Origin: Planctomycetota bacterium | GTDB taxonomy: Bacteria > Planctomycetota > Planctomycetia > Gemmatales > Gemmataceae | Assembly: GCA_021413735.1 (NCBI GenBank) | Contig: JAIOPV010000163.1 | Coordinates: 1 to 36,817, forward strand | Direction of reading: 5' to 3' | Length of the DNA stretch: 36,817 nucleotides | Shown here: one piece after another, positions 23,639-32,599 of the stretch | How the letters are laid out: every line of letters begins with the position of its first letter | Position numbering within the stretch: position 1 is the first letter of the stretch | The notes under the pieces: generated by a model | The model's input: the letters and a program-made list of their open reading frames with translations, nothing else | Told to the model about the DNA's origin: nothing | The model's database searches: none | Translations under genes and position numbers: made by a program

Positions 23639-23749
23639 TTACGAAGCCTTCTTGGTTTCGGTCTTGCCAGCGGTCGTGGCGCCGCCGCCACAGCCAACGA
23701 GAGCGAACGTGGTGACAGCGAACACGAGTGCGAGGATAACCTTCTTCAT
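23639..23749 (-). CDS. Small lipoprotein (36 aa)
   Basis: ATG at 23749, with GGAG about 6 nt upstream, gives a 36-residue protein: MKKVILALVFAVTTFA signal peptide, lipobox LVGC, then GGGATTAGKTETKKAS. After cleavage the mature lipopeptide would be 17 residues. Such mini-lipoproteins are frequent in planctomycete genomes and easily missed by gene finders; their function is unknown. The frame stays open upstream to 23899 but shows no protein character there. Confidence 0.7.
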   Translation of the reverse strand: MKKVILALVFAVTTFALVGCGGGATTAGKTETKKAS

Positions 23750-23984
23750 GGGAAACTCCAAACTGTGGCCACAGGGTTGAACAACAGAGGTTTGCGTAAG
23801 GGAACAGGACACTCCTGACCCTGCCATCTGTTTTTGGGGTAGTCGACCAGATCCGAACCGTTTTGCATCCGATCCAAGGCGATGTCGTCCGCAACCCATT
23901 CCACGGTTACGGTTTGCGCCACCACAATGGAGTCGGAACGGCCTCTCCGATCACACCCACGCACACATTGATACAAATCCGACG

Positions 23985-23995
23985 AGCTTATTCCC
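23985..23995 (-). promoter_or_regulatory. GGGAATAAGCT motif, possible ECF -35 element (minus strand)
   Basis: The minus strand reads GGGAATAAGCT here, matching 10 of 11 bases with the element at 24151-24161 before the sigma gene. GGAA-type -35 boxes are usual for ECF sigma factors. If used, the transcript toward the lipoprotein gene would have a leader of about 200 nt. Confidence 0.35.
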
Positions 23996-24040
23996 GGAAA
24001 AAATCCGAAGTGGCGGGAATTTCTTCAATTGCCCGGAATT

Positions 24041-24096
24041 TTTAGCCGCTTGCGGCGTAGCGTCCCTCAATGAGCGCTCCGCCGCAAGCGGCTAAA
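24041..24096. repeat. REPIN-like palindrome, GCCGCTTGCGGC family, copy 2
   Basis: Arms 24041-24062 and 24075-24096 are inverted repeats (21 of 22 matching) around a 12-nt loop. They share the core GCCGCTTGCGGC-GTAGCG with copies 1 and 3, while the outer flanks (TTTA) differ. It lies 105 bp upstream of the ECF sigma gene. Confidence 0.85.
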
Positions 24097-24150
24097 CCCA
24101 AATTCGGCACCATCCCAAGACCGGCGATTTCCGAACGAATACCTCTTCCA

Positions 24151-24161
24151 GGGAATAAACT
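24151..24161 (+). promoter_or_regulatory. GGGAATAAACT motif, possible autoregulatory ECF promoter element
   Basis: GGGAATAAACT begins 50 bp before the sigma ATG, leaving room for a -10 and a start site around 24185. It recurs in opposite orientation at 23985-23995. ECF sigma genes commonly transcribe themselves from promoters with GGAA-type -35 boxes; that this sigma factor reads this motif is inference. Confidence 0.4.
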
Positions 24162-24200
24162 GGGTGAGTTCGGGTTCAGAACTATTGAGGATGGCGTGAT

Positions 24201-24791
24201 ATGGGGTCGGCCGCTGGTGGACTGCACGCTCTCATCGACGCCCACTATGAGGCTCTCTACCGCTACGCTTACCGACTCACTGGGTCGGCGGCCGACGCGG
24301 AAGACCTCACACAGGAAGCGTTCGGCAAGGCGTTCGTCCGGATGGGCCAACTTCGTGAAGCGGATCGGGCTCGTGCCTGGTTGTTCCGAATCCTTCGGAA
24401 CCTTTACCTGCACAAAGTCCGCGACGACAAGCGACACCGGATCATTCCGCTCGACGCCGTTGGAGATTTGCCGGGACGCGATGCTGACGAGACGCCAGAC
24501 ATCGATCCGGCGAAACTTCAGCAAGCGATTGACCAGCTCGATGAAGGATTCCGAACGCCGTTGATCTTGTTTTACTTTGAGGAATTCAGCTACCGTGACA
24601 TTGCCGAGCAGATGGAACTGCCGATCGGTACGGTAATGTCGCGACTCGCCCGAGCCAAGGCTTACTTGCGGACAAGTCTGTCTGCTCCCGGTTCGGACGA
24701 GGAAATCGAGGCCACGAAGCCAGAGAAATCCGAAAGGCAGAAAGAAACCCCCGACGCCGTCGTTCGGCGAGCGGGGAACCAGGTGACGTAA
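24201..24791 (+). CDS. ECF-type RNA polymerase sigma factor
   Basis: A 196-residue sigma-70 family factor with only regions 2 and 4. Region 2 spans about 8-75 (YEALYRYAYRLTGSAADAEDLTQEAFGKAFVRM, then RAWLFRILRNLYLHKVRDDKRH) and region 4 about 107-157 (LQQAIDQLDEGFRTPLILFYFEEFSYRDIAEQMELPIGTVMSRLARAKAYLR, a helix-turn-helix). There is no region 1 or 3. A charged tail of about 35 residues follows. The stop shares one base with the ATG of the downstream anti-sigma gene (TAATG), typical of coupled sigma/anti-sigma pairs. An ATG at 24191 is out, because it reaches a stop after two codons. Confidence 0.93.
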   Translation: MGSAAGGLHALIDAHYEALYRYAYRLTGSAADAEDLTQEAFGKAFVRMGQLREADRARAWLFRILRNLYLHKVRDDKRHRIIPLDAVGDLPGRDADETPDIDPAKLQQAIDQLDEGFRTPLILFYFEEFSYRDIAEQMELPIGTVMSRLARAKAYLRTSLSAPGSDEEIEATKPEKSERQKETPDAVVRRAGNQVT

Positions 24792-25543
24792 TGCAGTGCC
24801 GCGACGCACAATTTTATCTGCGACTTCGCCGACCAACCGGCGACGAGTTGGGCGCGGACGTGACTGCCGACCTCGATCGGCACCTCGCCGGCTGCCCGAT
24901 CTGCGCTCCCGAAGCGCGAGTTGCTGACAGCTTTGACCGAAGCGTCGCCACGGCTATGCGGAGCGTTCCGGTGCCTGCGAGTCTGCGGGATAAGTTGCTG
25001 GCTCAGGCTTCGACACATCAAGGAACAGTGATCCGGGGCAAGATTTACCGGGTCGCTGCACTCGCTGCTTCGTTGCTGGTGTTCGCCGGGATCGGATTCG
25101 GAGTCTTCACGGCTTCGCGACCGAAGATCGACCCCGACCAGTGGGCGATGGACACCGACGAGGATGTGCAGAACCCGGACGCCGCACTCAGCAAGTGGCT
25201 GACCAAGCAGAAGCTCCCCGCACAGCTTCCGCTACCGTTCAACACCGATCTGCTGATGATGAAGGGCACCGACAACATTCAGGGAGTGGATGTGCCTGTC
25301 GTGGTGTTCCGGCATCCGACGGAATTCGGCTTCGCGAAGGTCTACATCTTCCGAGCGGATGGCTCGGTGAACCTCACGAAGCTCCGCGACACGAACGCCT
25401 CGCACACAGCCGTCACGGTGATTGAGTCACCGCAGCACCGCGGCGTGAAGTACGTGATTCTCCACACGTTCCACCCAGTCCACGACGGCGAAAACCCACT
25501 CAAGCCGTTCCTGCGTCCGCCCGGAGAACGCGCGAGCCTTTGA
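24791..25543 (+). CDS. Putative zinc-finger anti-sigma factor, single-pass membrane protein
   Basis: The 250-residue protein has an N-terminal cytoplasmic part with an HxxxCxxC motif (H31, C35, C38 in HLAGCPIC), the zinc-binding anti-sigma signature. A transmembrane helix follows at about 86-107 (RVAALAASLLVFAGIGFGVFTA), then an outside domain of about 140 residues with no recognisable family (DVPVVVFRHPTEFGFAKVYIF, HRGVKYVILHTFHP). Position directly after the ECF gene with a 1-nt overlap supports the call. The likely role is to hold the sigma factor at the membrane until an envelope signal arrives. Confidence 0.82.
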   Translation: MQCRDAQFYLRLRRPTGDELGADVTADLDRHLAGCPICAPEARVADSFDRSVATAMRSVPVPASLRDKLLAQASTHQGTVIRGKIYRVAALAASLLVFAGIGFGVFTASRPKIDPDQWAMDTDEDVQNPDAALSKWLTKQKLPAQLPLPFNTDLLMMKGTDNIQGVDVPVVVFRHPTEFGFAKVYIFRADGSVNLTKLRDTNASHTAVTVIESPQHRGVKYVILHTFHPVHDGENPLKPFLRPPGERASL

Positions 25544-25568
25544 GAACGGGATTGATGCGATTCTGTAT

Positions 25569-25621
25569 TCGCCGCTTGCGGCGTAGCACTACAAATGAGA
25601 GTGCTACGCCGCAAGCGGCGA
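25569..25621. repeat. REPIN-like palindrome, GCCGCTTGCGGC family, copy 3
   Basis: Perfect 21-bp inverted arms (25569-25589, 25601-25621) with an 11-nt loop and the same nested GCCGCTTGCGGC-GTAGC core as copies 1 and 2. It lies just after the anti-sigma gene and just before the ceramidase-like gene and may act as a transcript boundary. Confidence 0.85.
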
Positions 25622-25649
25622 TCTCATTTTCCACCCACACGGGGTCATC

Positions 25650-27755
25650 ATGTTCCGCTACCTCCTCGCGGTTCTGGCTGCCCTTCCCTTCGCTTCGCCA
25701 CTCCATGCAGCCGAACCGAAGTTCCGCGCCGGTGCCTCTGCGGTGGATGTCACGCCAGAGAAGTTCCCGGTCGTGGTGAACTGCGGCTTCCTCGAAGCAA
25801 CCGGCACCGCTGCCCGTGATCGACTTCATGCTCGCGCTCTCGTCCTCGACGATGGCACCATTCGGCTCGCCATCGTCATCGTCGATAGCTGCATGATGCC
25901 GAGGGAATTCCTTGATCGCGTGAAGGATCTCATCGCCGAGGAAGCGAAGATCCCGACGAACTGCCAAATGATCGCGGCGACGCACACGCACACCGCACCG
26001 GCCGTCATGGGCTGTCTCGGCACCGACCCCGACCCGAACTACGGGCCATTCCTGGAACGGCAAATCGTGCAGGCTGTGCGGCAAGCGGTCGCGAATCTCT
26101 CTGCGGCGAAAGCGGGTTGGGGCGTCGTGGATGCACACGACCTGACCAACAACCGGCAGTGGATTCTGCGTTCCGACAAGACCCGCAACGATCCGTTCGG
26201 CAATCCCACGGTGCGGTCGAACATGCACCCGGGCTACCAGCATCCGGACTTCGTTGGCCCGTCGGGGCCCATCGACCCGTGGCTGACAGCGCTGTCGATT
26301 CGCACCGCGGACGACAAGCCGCTCGCTGTGCTGGCGAACTTCTCGATGCACTACTTCGGAACGCCGTCGGTTTCGGCCGACTACTTCGGTCGCGTCTGCG
26401 CGAACCTCGAAAAGCGCATCACGGGCACCGACAAGAACTCGAAGTTCGTCGCGCTGCATTCGCAAGGAACCGCTGGCGATCTACACTGGATGGACTACAG
26501 CAAACCCCAAGTGAAACTCACCATCGACGACTACGCGGAAGCTGTCACGGACAAGGTTGAAGCCGCCATCAAGAAGGTGGAGTATCGCACGGACGTCACG
26601 CTCGCGATGGCCGAGGAAAAGTTGACGCTCGACCGCCGTGTGCCCGACAAGGAAAGGCTCGCGTGGGCCGAGAAGATCGTCGCTGGCATGAACGGTGCGA
26701 AGGCGAAGAACCAGCCCGAGGTGTACGCTCGCGAAGCCGTGTTCCTTCACAAAGACCCGAAGCGTGAACTGAAACTCCAGGCGATTCGCATCGGCGAACT
26801 CGGCATCGCAGCGATCCCGAACGAGGTCTTCGCGCTGACCGGTCTGAAGATCAAGGCGAGCAGTCCGTTGGCTGTCACGTTCAACGTGGAACTCGCGAAC
26901 GGAGCCGAGGGGTACATTCCGCCAGCGGAGCAGCACGTTCTCGGTGGCTACACGACCTGGCCCGCACGTTCGGCAGCCCTGGAAGTCGGAGCCGAAGCGA
27001 AGATCACTGAGGCAGTTATTGGCTTGTTGGAGAAGGTCGCCGACAAGAAACGCCGGCCGCTCCCCGACCCCGCGACAGATGCTTACGCGAAGCTGGTTCT
27101 CGCTAACAAGCCCGTCGGCTACTGGCGATTGGGTGATCTTGGGGGCGAGAAGGCAGTCGCCATCGCGGGTAAGAATGCCGGCGAGTACGAGTCAGGGGTA
27201 GTATTCGCGCTCGATGGTCCGCTGTCACGCCGCTTCGACGGACAAACGCTGACGAACCGTGCGGCGCACTTCGCGGGCGGCCGCATGACGGCGAAGTTCC
27301 CGACTCTTGGCGATTCCTATTCCGCAGAGATGTGGTTTTGGAACGGCTTCCCCGGTGAGGCACGCAACATCACAGGCATCGTGTTCGCGCTCGCGGACGC
27401 CGACGGAGCTGGCGATACACTCGAACTCGGCGGCAAGAAGGGCACCCCGGATCGGATCGGCTTTTCCACGTCGCTGAAGGGTGCGGGCATTCAGTCAGCG
27501 AAGACGTTGGTGCCGTTCCGCACCTGGACCCACGTTGCGTTCACTCGCGTCGGCAACCGAGTGCGAATCTACCTGAACGGCCAGTTGGAACTGGACTCGA
27601 AGTTGCCGCGAGAAGTGAAGCCCGATCGCATCATCGTGGGTGGTCGCCCCGACAAGGCGTTCGGCTTCGAGGGTCGCATTGCTGAGGTTGCGGTGTTCGA
27701 CCGAGCGTTGACTGCGGAGGAAGTTGCAAGTCGCGTCAAGACCATCGAAAAGTGA
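25650..27755 (+). CDS. Secreted neutral ceramidase-like hydrolase with C-terminal LamG-like domain
   Basis: A 701-residue protein with signal peptide MFRYLLAVLAALPFASPLHA. Residues of about 25-450 resemble the neutral/alkaline ceramidase N-terminal family: GASAVDVTPEKFPV, LHARALVLDDG, ATHTHTAPAVMG (metal-binding His), NFSMHYFGTPSVSADYFG and HSQGTAGDLHWMD. Ceramidases hydrolyse the amide bond of ceramide with a Zn2+ site, but many planctomycete homologues are uncharacterised and may act on other amides or lactones. From about 475 to the end (LANKPVGYWRLGDLGG, THVAFTRVGNRVRIYLNGQLE, GFEGRIAEVAVFDRALTAEEV) there is a concanavalin-like LamG domain, probably for glycan binding. GGGG 5 nt before the ATG supports the start. 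Confidence 0.82.
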   Translation: MFRYLLAVLAALPFASPLHAAEPKFRAGASAVDVTPEKFPVVVNCGFLEATGTAARDRLHARALVLDDGTIRLAIVIVDSCMMPREFLDRVKDLIAEEAKIPTNCQMIAATHTHTAPAVMGCLGTDPDPNYGPFLERQIVQAVRQAVANLSAAKAGWGVVDAHDLTNNRQWILRSDKTRNDPFGNPTVRSNMHPGYQHPDFVGPSGPIDPWLTALSIRTADDKPLAVLANFSMHYFGTPSVSADYFGRVCANLEKRITGTDKNSKFVALHSQGTAGDLHWMDYSKPQVKLTIDDYAEAVTDKVEAAIKKVEYRTDVTLAMAEEKLTLDRRVPDKERLAWAEKIVAGMNGAKAKNQPEVYAREAVFLHKDPKRELKLQAIRIGELGIAAIPNEVFALTGLKIKASSPLAVTFNVELANGAEGYIPPAEQHVLGGYTTWPARSAALEVGAEAKITEAVIGLLEKVADKKRRPLPDPATDAYAKLVLANKPVGYWRLGDLGGEKAVAIAGKNAGEYESGVVFALDGPLSRRFDGQTLTNRAAHFAGGRMTAKFPTLGDSYSAEMWFWNGFPGEARNITGIVFALADADGAGDTLELGGKKGTPDRIGFSTSLKGAGIQSAKTLVPFRTWTHVAFTRVGNRVRIYLNGQLELDSKLPREVKPDRIIVGGRPDKAFGFEGRIAEVAVFDRALTAEEVASRVKTIEK

Positions 27756-27815
27756 CAGATACGTGTACCCGTTGTTGTTGGTGGCGTCGGCCTTCGTGTC
27801 GGTGTTTCCACGCAG

Positions 27816-27906
27816 CACAGACAAGAACGTCTGTGGTTCGTGGGGCCGGTTCTGGCGGCCTTCTCCAACGCGGGCGGCAGAGCCGGCCCGACAAGAATAT
27901 CTGTGA
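27816..27906. repeat. Degenerate palindromic element with flanking ACAAGAA-TCTGTG repeats
   Basis: The inverted core GGGCCGGTTCT (27843-27853) against AGAGCCGGCCC (27879-27889) matches at 10 of 11 positions, the odd one being G-U compatible. It is flanked by similar copies ACAAGAACGTCTGTG (27821-27835) and ACAAGAATATCTGTG (27891-27905). The left flank also forms a small hairpin (CACAGA/TCTGTG). It lies between convergent genes and may serve as a shared terminator. Confidence 0.55.
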
Positions 27907-27991
27907 CACCAAAACAGACATTTTCATCGGGTTCGTGCATGAGAAAGAAGAAACGCAGAACTGCGTAACTCCTATTTCCATTCCCTCGATT

Positions 27992-30900
27992 TCATGACTT
28001 GGTTTCGGGCGAATCGAACCAGCCGTAGACGGCCGGGATGACGAACAAAGTCAGCAGTGTGGATGTGAGAAGTCCACCAATGACGACCGTTGCCAGCGGT
28101 CGCTGAACCTCTGCCCCGGAACCAACCGACACAGCCATCGGAATGAACCCCAGCGTTGCCACGAGAGCCGTCATCAAGACCGGCCGGACTCGAATCATCG
28201 CTCCCTCGAATGCCGCGTCTTTCGCAGTTCGTCCGGCAGTGCGAAGCCCGACAACATAGGTCAACAGCACAACACCATTCAGGACAGCGACACCGAACAG
28301 GGCGATGAACCCAACACCAGCAGAAATCGAGAACGGCAACCCACGCATCCACAGGGCGAGAATTCCCCCACTCGCAGCCAGCGGGACGTTCAAGAAGATC
28401 AACAGAGCCAATTTGGACGAGCCAAAAGTCGAGTGCAGCAGGACGAAGATCATCACCAACGCCACCGGCACAGCAACCATCAGTCGAGCGCTCGCTTCCT
28501 GAAGATTCTTGAACGTTCCACCCCAAGCAAGCGAGTACCCAGTCGGCAGCTTGACCTCGCGATCCACTGTTGCCTGTGCTTCTCCAACGAACCCTGCCAG
28601 GTCGCGACCGCGAACATTGCACTGGATGATGATTCGCCGTCTCACTGCATCCCGACTGATCTGTGCGGGTCCATCTTCCAGTTTCAATTCCGCGAGTTGT
28701 TCCAGAGGAATCGGACGACCGCCCCGGTCAGCTACACGAATCTGCCGGACGTGATCGAGTTGGTCTCGCCAGTCGGGACCGAGCCGCACTTGAATTGGGA
28801 ACCGTCGTTGGCCTTCGTAAACCTGCCCAACTTCCTTCCCACCGATGACGGCAACTGCGTCCAAAACATCCCGTGCGTTAATGCCGTGGCGACCGATCGC
28901 TTGCCGATTCACGATCACACGCAGATAGGGCAATCCACCCGTCTGTTCGACTTGCACGTCAGCGGCTCCGGGCACCTTCGCGAGCGCCTTGCCAATTTTC
29001 TCAGCGTTCGTTCGGAGCGCGTCGAGATCATCCCCGTACAGACTGATTCCAACGTCCGACTTCACGCCTGCGACCAGTTCCGCTACCCGAAGCTCGATCG
29101 GCTGTGAGAAACTGTACGCGTTCGCGGGCACCTCTGCCTCCAAGGCCTTCTCCATCGCCGTGACGAGTTCTTCCTTTGATTCAAATCTCCAGCCATCACG
29201 CGGCTTCAAGGTAATCATCACGTCCGTCAGGTTCACCATCATGGGGTCGTTGGCGATCTCCGGCCGACCGGTTTTGCAGATTACCGAATCGACCTCGGGG
29301 AATTTCATCAAGCACTGCTCGATCTTGGTCGTCATCTCGATGGATGTTTCCAGCGACACGCTCGGTAGTCGCGTCGCCTGAACTGCGATCGTCCCTTCAT
29401 CGAGCTTGGGAATGAACACAGCCCCAAGCCCCAAGGCCAGCACAACACTCACCATGAAGAGTCCCGCGGCAATGCCGAACGTCAACTTGGGAGCGTTGAC
29501 TGCCTTCAGGAGAAGCGGTCGGTAAATTCGCTTGGCCCACCGGACCAGGAAGGGTTCGTGTTCGCTCACACTGCGAAGGAAAATCGACGCCAGCACCGGC
29601 ATAATCGTGAGAGCCAACACCAGCGACGTGAGCAGAGCGAAGATGACCGTGAGGGCCATCGGCTTGAACATCTTCCCTTCGAGCCCCCGCAGCGACAGAA
29701 TCGGAAGGTACACGAGCAAGATGATCCCAACACCGAAAACCACCGGCCTGGCGACCTCCCGGCTGGCATCGCGGATGATCTCGGCCGGCGCCCGTTCTTC
29801 GCGGTGCTCAGACCGGTGTTCGGCCACACGACGGACCACGTTTTCGATCAGCACGACTGATCCATCCACGATCAACCCGAAGTCGATCGCTCCGAGGCTC
29901 ATGAGATTTCCGGACAGCCCGGCATACCACATCCCCACGAATGCTCCGAGCATAGACAGCGGCACCGCGAGAGCGACCACCAACCCCGCTCGAATGCTGC
30001 CGAGCAAAACCAACAGCACGATCACGACCAGCACACCACCCTCAATGAGATTTTTCGTGAGCGTGTGAACTGTTCGTTCGACGAGTTCCGTGCGATCGTA
30101 GAATGCGTGGATCTCAATTCCAGGCGGAAGAGTCTTCTTGACTTCTTCGAGCTTCTCTTTCACGCGAGCCACGACAGCCCGAGAGTTCTCGCCCGCAAGC
30201 AGCATCACGACCCCCGCAACACCTTCGCCCTTGCCGTCGCGTGTCAGCGCTCCTTGCCGAATCACCGGAGCAAAAACCACTGTGGCCACTTGCCCAAGAC
30301 GAACGGGTGTGCCGTCCGCACGAGTATCGAGCACGATCGCCTCGATATCCGCCTTCGACCCAACCAAGCCCACACCGCGAACGATGCGTTGCTCCTGCGA
30401 GTGAAGTATCAGGTAGCCACCGCCTTCGTTCGCGTTGTTGTCTCGCAGTGCATCGAACACACGGTTAATCGGTATCTTGAAGTCGTGCATCAGTCGCGGA
30501 TCGATTCGCACCTCGTAAGCTCGCAACTCGCCACCGTTCGTGTTCACCTCGATCACTCCGGGTACGCTGCGAAGCTGGAACGCGATCTGCCATTCCAATA
30601 CCTCCCGCAGTTCCATGAGCGACTTCTTGTGTCCTGGCTTTGCACGAACCTCGAACTGATAGATCTCACCCAATCCCGTGGCGATTGGCCCAAGTTTGGG
30701 GCTGGGCACCCCTGGCGGTATGCTCTCGCGGGCACCCTGGAGGCGTTCACCGACTAACTGCCGAGCCCAATAAATGTCTGTACCTTCCTCGAAAACGATG
30801 GTCACAACTGAGAGCCCGAATTGCGAGACGGAGCGAATCTCTTCGACTCGTGGCAAGCCACTCATGGCCGTCTCGACCGGGAAGGTGATGAACTGTTCGA

Positions 30901-31078
30901 CCTCCAACGGACTGAGTGCGGGTGCGGTGGTCATGACTTGAACCTGAACGTTGGTGACGTCCGGCACAGCGTCGACTGGCAATTTCGTCATCGCAAGGAA
31001 CCCGCTCGCAGCGAGGAGCAGCGATCCCAGGATCACGAGAAATCGGTTGTTCAGTGAGAAATCGATAATCGCGGTCAC
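27992..31078 (-). CDS. Heavy-metal RND efflux pump, CzcA/CusA family
   Basis: A 1,028-residue inner-membrane pump with the RND layout: one N-terminal helix (FLVILGSLLLAASGFLAM), a large porter domain, helices 2-7, a second porter domain and helices 8-12. Family motifs include LPVDAVPDVTNVQVQV, PGVPSPKLGPIATGLGEIYQF and, in helix 4, GAIDFGLIVDGSVVLIENVVRR. The acidic residues of that helix match the proton-relay set of divalent-metal (Co/Zn/Cd, CzcA-type) pumps rather than the Cu/Ag CusA type; the metal remains unproven. It is the distal gene of an operon, 12 bp after the adaptor stop codon. No outer-membrane factor (TolC/CzcC) gene is present in the window. Confidence 0.92.
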   Translation of the reverse strand: MTAIIDFSLNNRFLVILGSLLLAASGFLAMTKLPVDAVPDVTNVQVQVMTTAPALSPLEVEQFITFPVETAMSGLPRVEEIRSVSQFGLSVVTIVFEEGTDIYWARQLVGERLQGARESIPPGVPSPKLGPIATGLGEIYQFEVRAKPGHKKSLMELREVLEWQIAFQLRSVPGVIEVNTNGGELRAYEVRIDPRLMHDFKIPINRVFDALRDNNANEGGGYLILHSQEQRIVRGVGLVGSKADIEAIVLDTRADGTPVRLGQVATVVFAPVIRQGALTRDGKGEGVAGVVMLLAGENSRAVVARVKEKLEEVKKTLPPGIEIHAFYDRTELVERTVHTLTKNLIEGGVLVVIVLLVLLGSIRAGLVVALAVPLSMLGAFVGMWYAGLSGNLMSLGAIDFGLIVDGSVVLIENVVRRVAEHRSEHREERAPAEIIRDASREVARPVVFGVGIILLVYLPILSLRGLEGKMFKPMALTVIFALLTSLVLALTIMPVLASIFLRSVSEHEPFLVRWAKRIYRPLLLKAVNAPKLTFGIAAGLFMVSVVLALGLGAVFIPKLDEGTIAVQATRLPSVSLETSIEMTTKIEQCLMKFPEVDSVICKTGRPEIANDPMMVNLTDVMITLKPRDGWRFESKEELVTAMEKALEAEVPANAYSFSQPIELRVAELVAGVKSDVGISLYGDDLDALRTNAEKIGKALAKVPGAADVQVEQTGGLPYLRVIVNRQAIGRHGINARDVLDAVAVIGGKEVGQVYEGQRRFPIQVRLGPDWRDQLDHVRQIRVADRGGRPIPLEQLAELKLEDGPAQISRDAVRRRIIIQCNVRGRDLAGFVGEAQATVDREVKLPTGYSLAWGGTFKNLQEASARLMVAVPVALVMIFVLLHSTFGSSKLALLIFLNVPLAASGGILALWMRGLPFSISAGVGFIALFGVAVLNGVVLLTYVVGLRTAGRTAKDAAFEGAMIRVRPVLMTALVATLGFIPMAVSVGSGAEVQRPLATVVIGGLLTSTLLTLFVIPAVYGWFDSPETKS

Positions 31079-31090
31079 GTTATCCTCGGG

Positions 31091-32599
31091 TCATTCGCTT
31101 GTCAGTTGGTCGCGGAATAATGCGGATTTCAGAACGAACCCGCGCTCGACCACGACCTCATCACCCGGAGAGAGGCCAGCCGTAACTTCGACCCGATCGC
31201 CGCCCTGTCGACCGAGTTCGACATCCACACGATGAAACTCGCCATCCTTGACGTGGACAAAGACGAACGATTTGCCTTGATGTCGCTGGATTGCCGACGC
31301 CGGAACCTGGAGGACTGGTTCCACGCCACCTCGCGGAATCCCAACCTCGACATACATTCCGGGCTTGAGTACCCGCCCGGGGTTCTGTGCGGTTGCTGTC
31401 ACCGTCAACGCACGAGATGCTCGGTCCACGAGATCGCCAGCGTAGAGCACCCCCGCCGCTCGCTCGCTGACTCCCGCCATTGGCGCGCGGAACACCACCC
31501 CTGAACCCTTGAGTTGATGCAGCAGCGGCAGATCAGCCTCAAAGGCGTCGGCCTGGACCCAGACAGCCGACAGATCCGCGATCTGAAAGAGTTGAGATTG
31601 AAGCCCAACTCGCTCCGACCGAATCGCGTGTTTCTCGACCACCGTTCCTGCAAATGGAGCTTTCACTTCAAACCGAGATGCCGCTGCACCCTCCTTGATC
31701 GGGTCCATCGCGTCCACCTGTGCTGGAGTAAATCCCAGTGTCAGCAGTCGCGTTCGAGCAGCTGCGAATCCGGCCAACGTTTCCTGGAGTTTCAGTTCGG
31801 ATTGCCGTGATTGCTGGGTCGCCTGGAATCGGAATTCTTCACAGAGCGCACGGAGCGAAGCCTCGGCAGCATCAAATTCGGCCTCGGTTTTCTGAAGCGT
31901 TGCCCCAGCCACAGTTCCGCTCAGCGCCTTCTGATTCGCCAGCAGGCCGCGGAGATGGTTTCGCTGGGAATAGGCAGCCATCAATGTTTGTCGCCGTTCC
32001 CCAACTGGCCGATCTTTGAATGCTGTGTCGATCTCTGCGATAGCATTTCCTGCCAGCACAGCCTTGATGAGATCGGCCATGTTCGCTGCCGAATCGGATG
32101 CCCAACCAGCTCGTTCGCGTTCGGAGGTTGCCGCCAACTTCGCAGTGACAAGATCGAGTTTGGCCTGCCCTATCTCGCGACTCTCAAGCACGGCGAGAAC
32201 GGTGCCTGCCGCCACATCCTGCCCAAGCCGAACGGGAACCTCGACGATAAGCCCCTCGACGAGCGGACAGATATGCGACACACGATCTTCGTCGAGCATC
32301 ACTCGGCCGGTTCGCCAGACGTGATCCGTGAGCGGAGCAGTTTGCGCTGCCTGTGTCCGAATGCCGGATGCCTGCCACTTCTCCCGCTCAAAGGTGACCA
32401 CACTTGATTCGCTTTTTTCGGGCTCGGATGGGCTAACAGGGGTGGGGTTGGGCGGTGGAGAAAGATACATCGTGGTGCCAACGCCCAGCCCGGCACCAGC
32501 GGCCAGGAAGAGCAACGGCGTGAATCGCCGCAGCGAGATGTTTGAGCGGACGGCGTTGGGTGGCGTCGAAGCAGGCGCAATGGCGGTCGCGATGGACAT
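31091..32599 (-). CDS. RND efflux periplasmic adaptor (membrane fusion protein)
   Basis: A 502-residue HlyD/CusB-type adaptor with an N-terminal membrane anchor (about 25-45, FTPLLFLAAGAGLGVGTTMYL), a barrel-sandwich/lipoyl part (VEGLIVEVPVRLGQDVAAGTVLAVLESREIG), a long helical hairpin (about 155-280, rich in Ala/Gln/Glu), then SRFEVKAPFAGTVVEKH, a beta-barrel and membrane-proximal domain (VPASAIQRHQGKSFVFVHVKDGEFHRVDVELGRQGGDRVEV). It would link the inner-membrane pump to an outer-membrane channel. ATG 32599 was chosen with GGAG about 10 nt upstream; the frame to 32692 reads poorly. Confidence 0.9.
   Translation of the reverse strand: MSIATAIAPASTPPNAVRSNISLRRFTPLLFLAAGAGLGVGTTMYLSPPPNPTPVSPSEPEKSESSVVTFEREKWQASGIRTQAAQTAPLTDHVWRTGRVMLDEDRVSHICPLVEGLIVEVPVRLGQDVAAGTVLAVLESREIGQAKLDLVTAKLAATSERERAGWASDSAANMADLIKAVLAGNAIAEIDTAFKDRPVGERRQTLMAAYSQRNHLRGLLANQKALSGTVAGATLQKTEAEFDAAEASLRALCEEFRFQATQQSRQSELKLQETLAGFAAARTRLLTLGFTPAQVDAMDPIKEGAAASRFEVKAPFAGTVVEKHAIRSERVGLQSQLFQIADLSAVWVQADAFEADLPLLHQLKGSGVVFRAPMAGVSERAAGVLYAGDLVDRASRALTVTATAQNPGRVLKPGMYVEVGIPRGGVEPVLQVPASAIQRHQGKSFVFVHVKDGEFHRVDVELGRQGGDRVEVTAGLSPGDEVVVERGFVLKSALFRDQLTSE

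Larger units (their letters stand above)
23750..24200. other. Divergent regulatory region between the lipoprotein and ECF sigma genes
   Basis: About 450 bp. Open frames here (for example 23746-23976 on the minus strand, TTG start) lack motifs and GC-biased third positions. Contents: a palindromic repeat (24041-24096) and two copies of GGGAATAARCT in divergent orientation (separate entries). The rest shows nothing I can assign. Confidence 0.5.

Noticed and set aside
23746-23976. 76-codon frame whose stop overlaps the lipoprotein ATG
   Set aside because: TTG start, no ribosome site, weak third-position GC bias and no recognisable motif.
7584-25621. Reading the three palindromes as a CRISPR array
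   Set aside because: The copies are thousands of bases apart, with no regular spacers and no cas genes.
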